A DNA stretch of 64,000 bases from NCBI GenBank assembly GCA_965644315.1, contig CBFFRQ010000196.1:1-64000 (forward strand), in the 5' to 3' direction. Positions 61,489 to 64,000 of the stretch are shown in pieces (positions within the stretch are counted from its first letter, which is position 1; each line of letters begins with the position of its first letter). This DNA is from Caecitellus pseudoparvulus. Taxonomy: Eukaryota; Bigyra: Bicosoecida. The notes below the pieces were generated by a model. The model searched no databases, was not told the origin of the DNA, and saw nothing but the letters and a program-made list of their open reading frames with translations. The position numbers and the translations under genes are program-made.

Positions 61489-64000
61489 ATGCCTGGGAGC
61501 CGAGCAAAGCGCTGCTTAGTGTTCTTTGCATCCCTTTCATATGCGTTAGCCACCCAGCTGCGCATCACTGAAGTCATGGTGGTCTCCCGTATGCAGCACC
61601 GCAACTTGAACGTGAGCTGGGTGGAGGTCACAAACTTCGGGCACCAGCCGTGGAACCTGACAGGGGCCTCCCTTTCCACTGGGGACCACGTGAACAAGAA
61701 CAACAGCGTGTACAGCGAAATAATACTGCAGCCCTTCCGCTCCGCACTTTTACACAGCGGGCTTGACGACAAGAAGGTGGACCAGGCGGTGCGGGAGGCG
61801 TGGGGGCTGCCATCTGACACGCTGGTGGTCGGCGTGCGGCCCTTCCGCCCCGATGCCGAGCCGCTTCACCTTTCAAGGGAAGCCACAGGAATGGTGACTC
61901 TCTTTGATGCAGGCGGGGTGCTTGTCTCGCGGGTTTCGTGGAGCTCCACGGCGCGGCCCGGTGTCGCGATGCAATGGTCAGCGCAAGGGGAGGCATTCGG
62001 GGAGGCTGCGGCAGGGGAGCTCGGGGCCTGGGAAAGCAGCAGCAACTCTAGCTCCGAACGCGATGTGGGCTCGCCTGCCCTGTACGCCGTTGCTGCAGTC
62101 GATGCAGTGCCTGGTTCAGCTGGCTTGGACCCACAGAGCGGCATTCAGTTTGGCCGCAGTTTCGTGATCTCGCGTCCCCCACGTCCGGATGCGACGCCTC
62201 TGTACACCTTGACTGACTTCTCGCGACAAACACCAAGACCCCTTTTGGACCCACAAATCCCAGGGACCACTTCTCATTCACTGTTCGAGTGGGGCTCATG
62301 GCTGATCTTTGCAGCCAACACGTCGCAGCACGGAGACGAGGTGTGGGCGTGGCATGGTCACACGAATGCGTTCTTCCCATCTCCCCCTGAGATACAATTC
62401 GACATCGTCCCAGGGCCACAGTCTTCATCTCCTGCCTTCTTCACAGCGTTTGATGGTTCGGTTTTCTTCGCCGCATCCACGAAGGAGGGCCGACGGGAGC
62501 TTCACTTTCTGAGCCACTCCCCAGGCTCGGAAAGCCTGGCCCTGACCAACCTGGACGCAGCCGACAAGCAAGTGGAGGCTGGCGGCTCGCCCGCCCAGGA
62601 TCCGTACGACCTTATGCATGTCCCACCCCTATCTTCACGGGCACCTCCGACCAATGTCGGCTGGCTGGTGTTCGGCGCCACGTCGGCCGCTAGCGGAACG
62701 GAGCCGTGGTTTCTTTGCTGGGCCTTCTGACGGTGCCCCGCATGCTGGCTGATGTGTGCCCTGGCCCATGCAGTTCTGCCCCAACAGGTTGGGTGCGATG
62801 GCGCTCTTCCCTCCTGTTCACGGCCGATGATGGCGTTCACGGCTCTGAGCTGTGGCGATACACCGGTGACATGGCTGGGCCAGCAGTGCTTGGGACAGAC
62901 CTGCACATGGCAGCAGACATCGAGGCAGGGGCAGCTTCCAGCTCCCCCCGCTCAGGGGTTGTCTGGCGAGACACCTTCCTCTTCATAGCTGACACGGCAG
63001 CGCACGGTACTGAAGTTTGGGCGTGGAATGGCGAGGAAGCTCCGCAGATTCTGTTCGAAGTGCAGCGAGGACCCTCAGACTCAGCTGTGCAAGCCCTCAC
63101 TGAGTACCATGGCGCTATTTTCTTCACAGCAGTTGGAGCAAACTCGGGGCGTGAGGTGTGGACTTGGGAGGGGCAGGGGCGCCCAAGAATGCTGTTCCAC
63201 CACCCGCCCGCAGGCTCCAGCGGCCTCGGCAGCGTGCGAAGTGGGGCACACTTCTGGCGCATGCAAGGCGAGCTTTTATGGGCAGCAGATGATGGGCGGC
63301 ACGGAATTGAGGTCTTCCGAACGTACAGGCACCCCGACACGACGGATGCGCTGTGTGTGCCACTCCAGGAACAGAGCACGCTGGGGGGTGTGTGGGACTT
63401 GCGAAGCACGCTGCAGCCAGTCACGGAGCAGGCTTGCGCTTTCAAACTTACCGTGCCTGATTGCGACCATTGTCAGTTGGGGTATTCCATTGCTGTGGAC
63501 GGCGCTGTCCGCTTTCCTTCCCAGCTGGTGGCGACATCTATCCTTCACAACGGCGGCAGGGGGGCAGCGTTCGTCTTCCACCGCCTCGCGCTGACGGAGT
63601 TCACCGGTCCCAAGGCACCCTTTCAGTGGACCCTGGCCGCAACGCTCACCGGACTGGACGATCAGCCAGGAGATGCCTGTGGCACTTCTACCGCCTTGTC
63701 GGGGCCCTGGCTTGCGGTCGGGTGCCCGCGCTGCGAATGCTTCGGCAGGCCGGGTACACATGTTTCGGTGGGGGCACGGAGCATGGAGACTGCACTCCAC
63801 ACTTCCGTCACCATCGACAATGGGCATGCAACCTGAGTTTGGGGCCGCCCTCAGCATGCACGCCCATGGGGCGGAGCCCAACTCTGGTCGTTGGTGCGCC
63901 GGGAGCGGATGTGGCGGGTGTGTCGGGCGCAGGAGCCGCGTCAGTGTGGGAGCTCCGCTATGGTCTTTGGGAGCATGTCCAGGTGCTGATGAGTGACACT
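61489..64000 (+). CDS. Secreted LTD / ELWxxDGT / FG-GAP repeat protein (partial at window edge)
   Basis: The start at 61489 has a signal peptide (CLVFFASLSYALATQ). Next comes a lamin-tail-like domain (LRITEVMVVS...WVEVTNFG...LTGASLSTG), then ELWxxDGT-type units: LIFAANTSQHGDEVWAW, LLFTADDGVHGSELWRY, FLFIADTAAHGTEVWAW and IFFTAVGANSGREVWTW. FG-GAP/integrin-like blades follow (GRGAAFVFHRL, PTLVVGAPGAD) up to the right edge. The frame shifts near 62715-62745 and again near 63745 and 63870, each time with the expected motif continuing in the next frame. Beta-propeller repeats of this type form extracellular adhesion or matrix proteins. The 3' end lies outside the window. Confidence 0.7.

Overview
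This window is a chromosome end of a GC-rich, intron-bearing unicellular eukaryote. It opens with about 95 perfect CCCTAA units, the C-rich strand of a TTAGGG telomere, so the chromosome tip is on the left. The genes inside carry short GT-AG introns; most that I could place are 62-98 nt, and several join two reading frames exactly in phase. They encode general eukaryotic proteins: LSM5, a CDKL-type kinase, an L-type lectin, a GT61 glycosyltransferase and an EF-hand protein. Multi-domain cysteine-rich receptors and Crinkler-like NTPases recall stramenopile-type protists. That placement is a guess; the sequence only shows a eukaryote with vertebrate-type telomere repeats.

Layout. 1-574 telomere. 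572-17180 is a head-to-tail stack of five telomere-associated non-LTR retrotransposons (A to E). All are sense on + with the 3' end facing the centromere, separated by short telomeric tracts. A is a full-length 7.6-kb copy with one large ORF. B and C are identical 2.9-kb derivatives that keep only the N-terminal half. D is 5'-truncated and E is a 3' stub. 17180-17197 is a fossil telomere junction that cuts into a gene resembling the 3' end of UTP20. 17197-26645 is a tandem segmental duplication, each unit holding the UTP20-like gene (-) and an ankyrin-repeat gene (+). 26821-38528 holds three minus-strand genes of a Crinkler/RHS-like family. 38963-64000 is ordinary gene-dense chromosome.

How it works together. 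The orientation and junctions fit target-primed reverse transcription from the telomeric G-strand 3' end, with telomerase adding repeats between insertions. The ORF joins a possible Josephin-like cysteine protease, an APE endonuclease and a reverse transcriptase. A 3' hairpin with compensatory base changes plus a terminal box is shared by all five copies and could be the RNA's recognition element. The protease-only copies may be mobilised in trans. I regard this telomere-building retroelement system as the most interesting content. Further inside, several genes encode secreted or membrane proteins and their glycosylation enzymes (GT61, DUF707-like, L-type lectin, an LTD/ELWxxDGT/FG-GAP protein). 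Several reading frames between 47 and 64 kb are broken by apparent one-base shifts, which look like residual consensus errors or recent decay.
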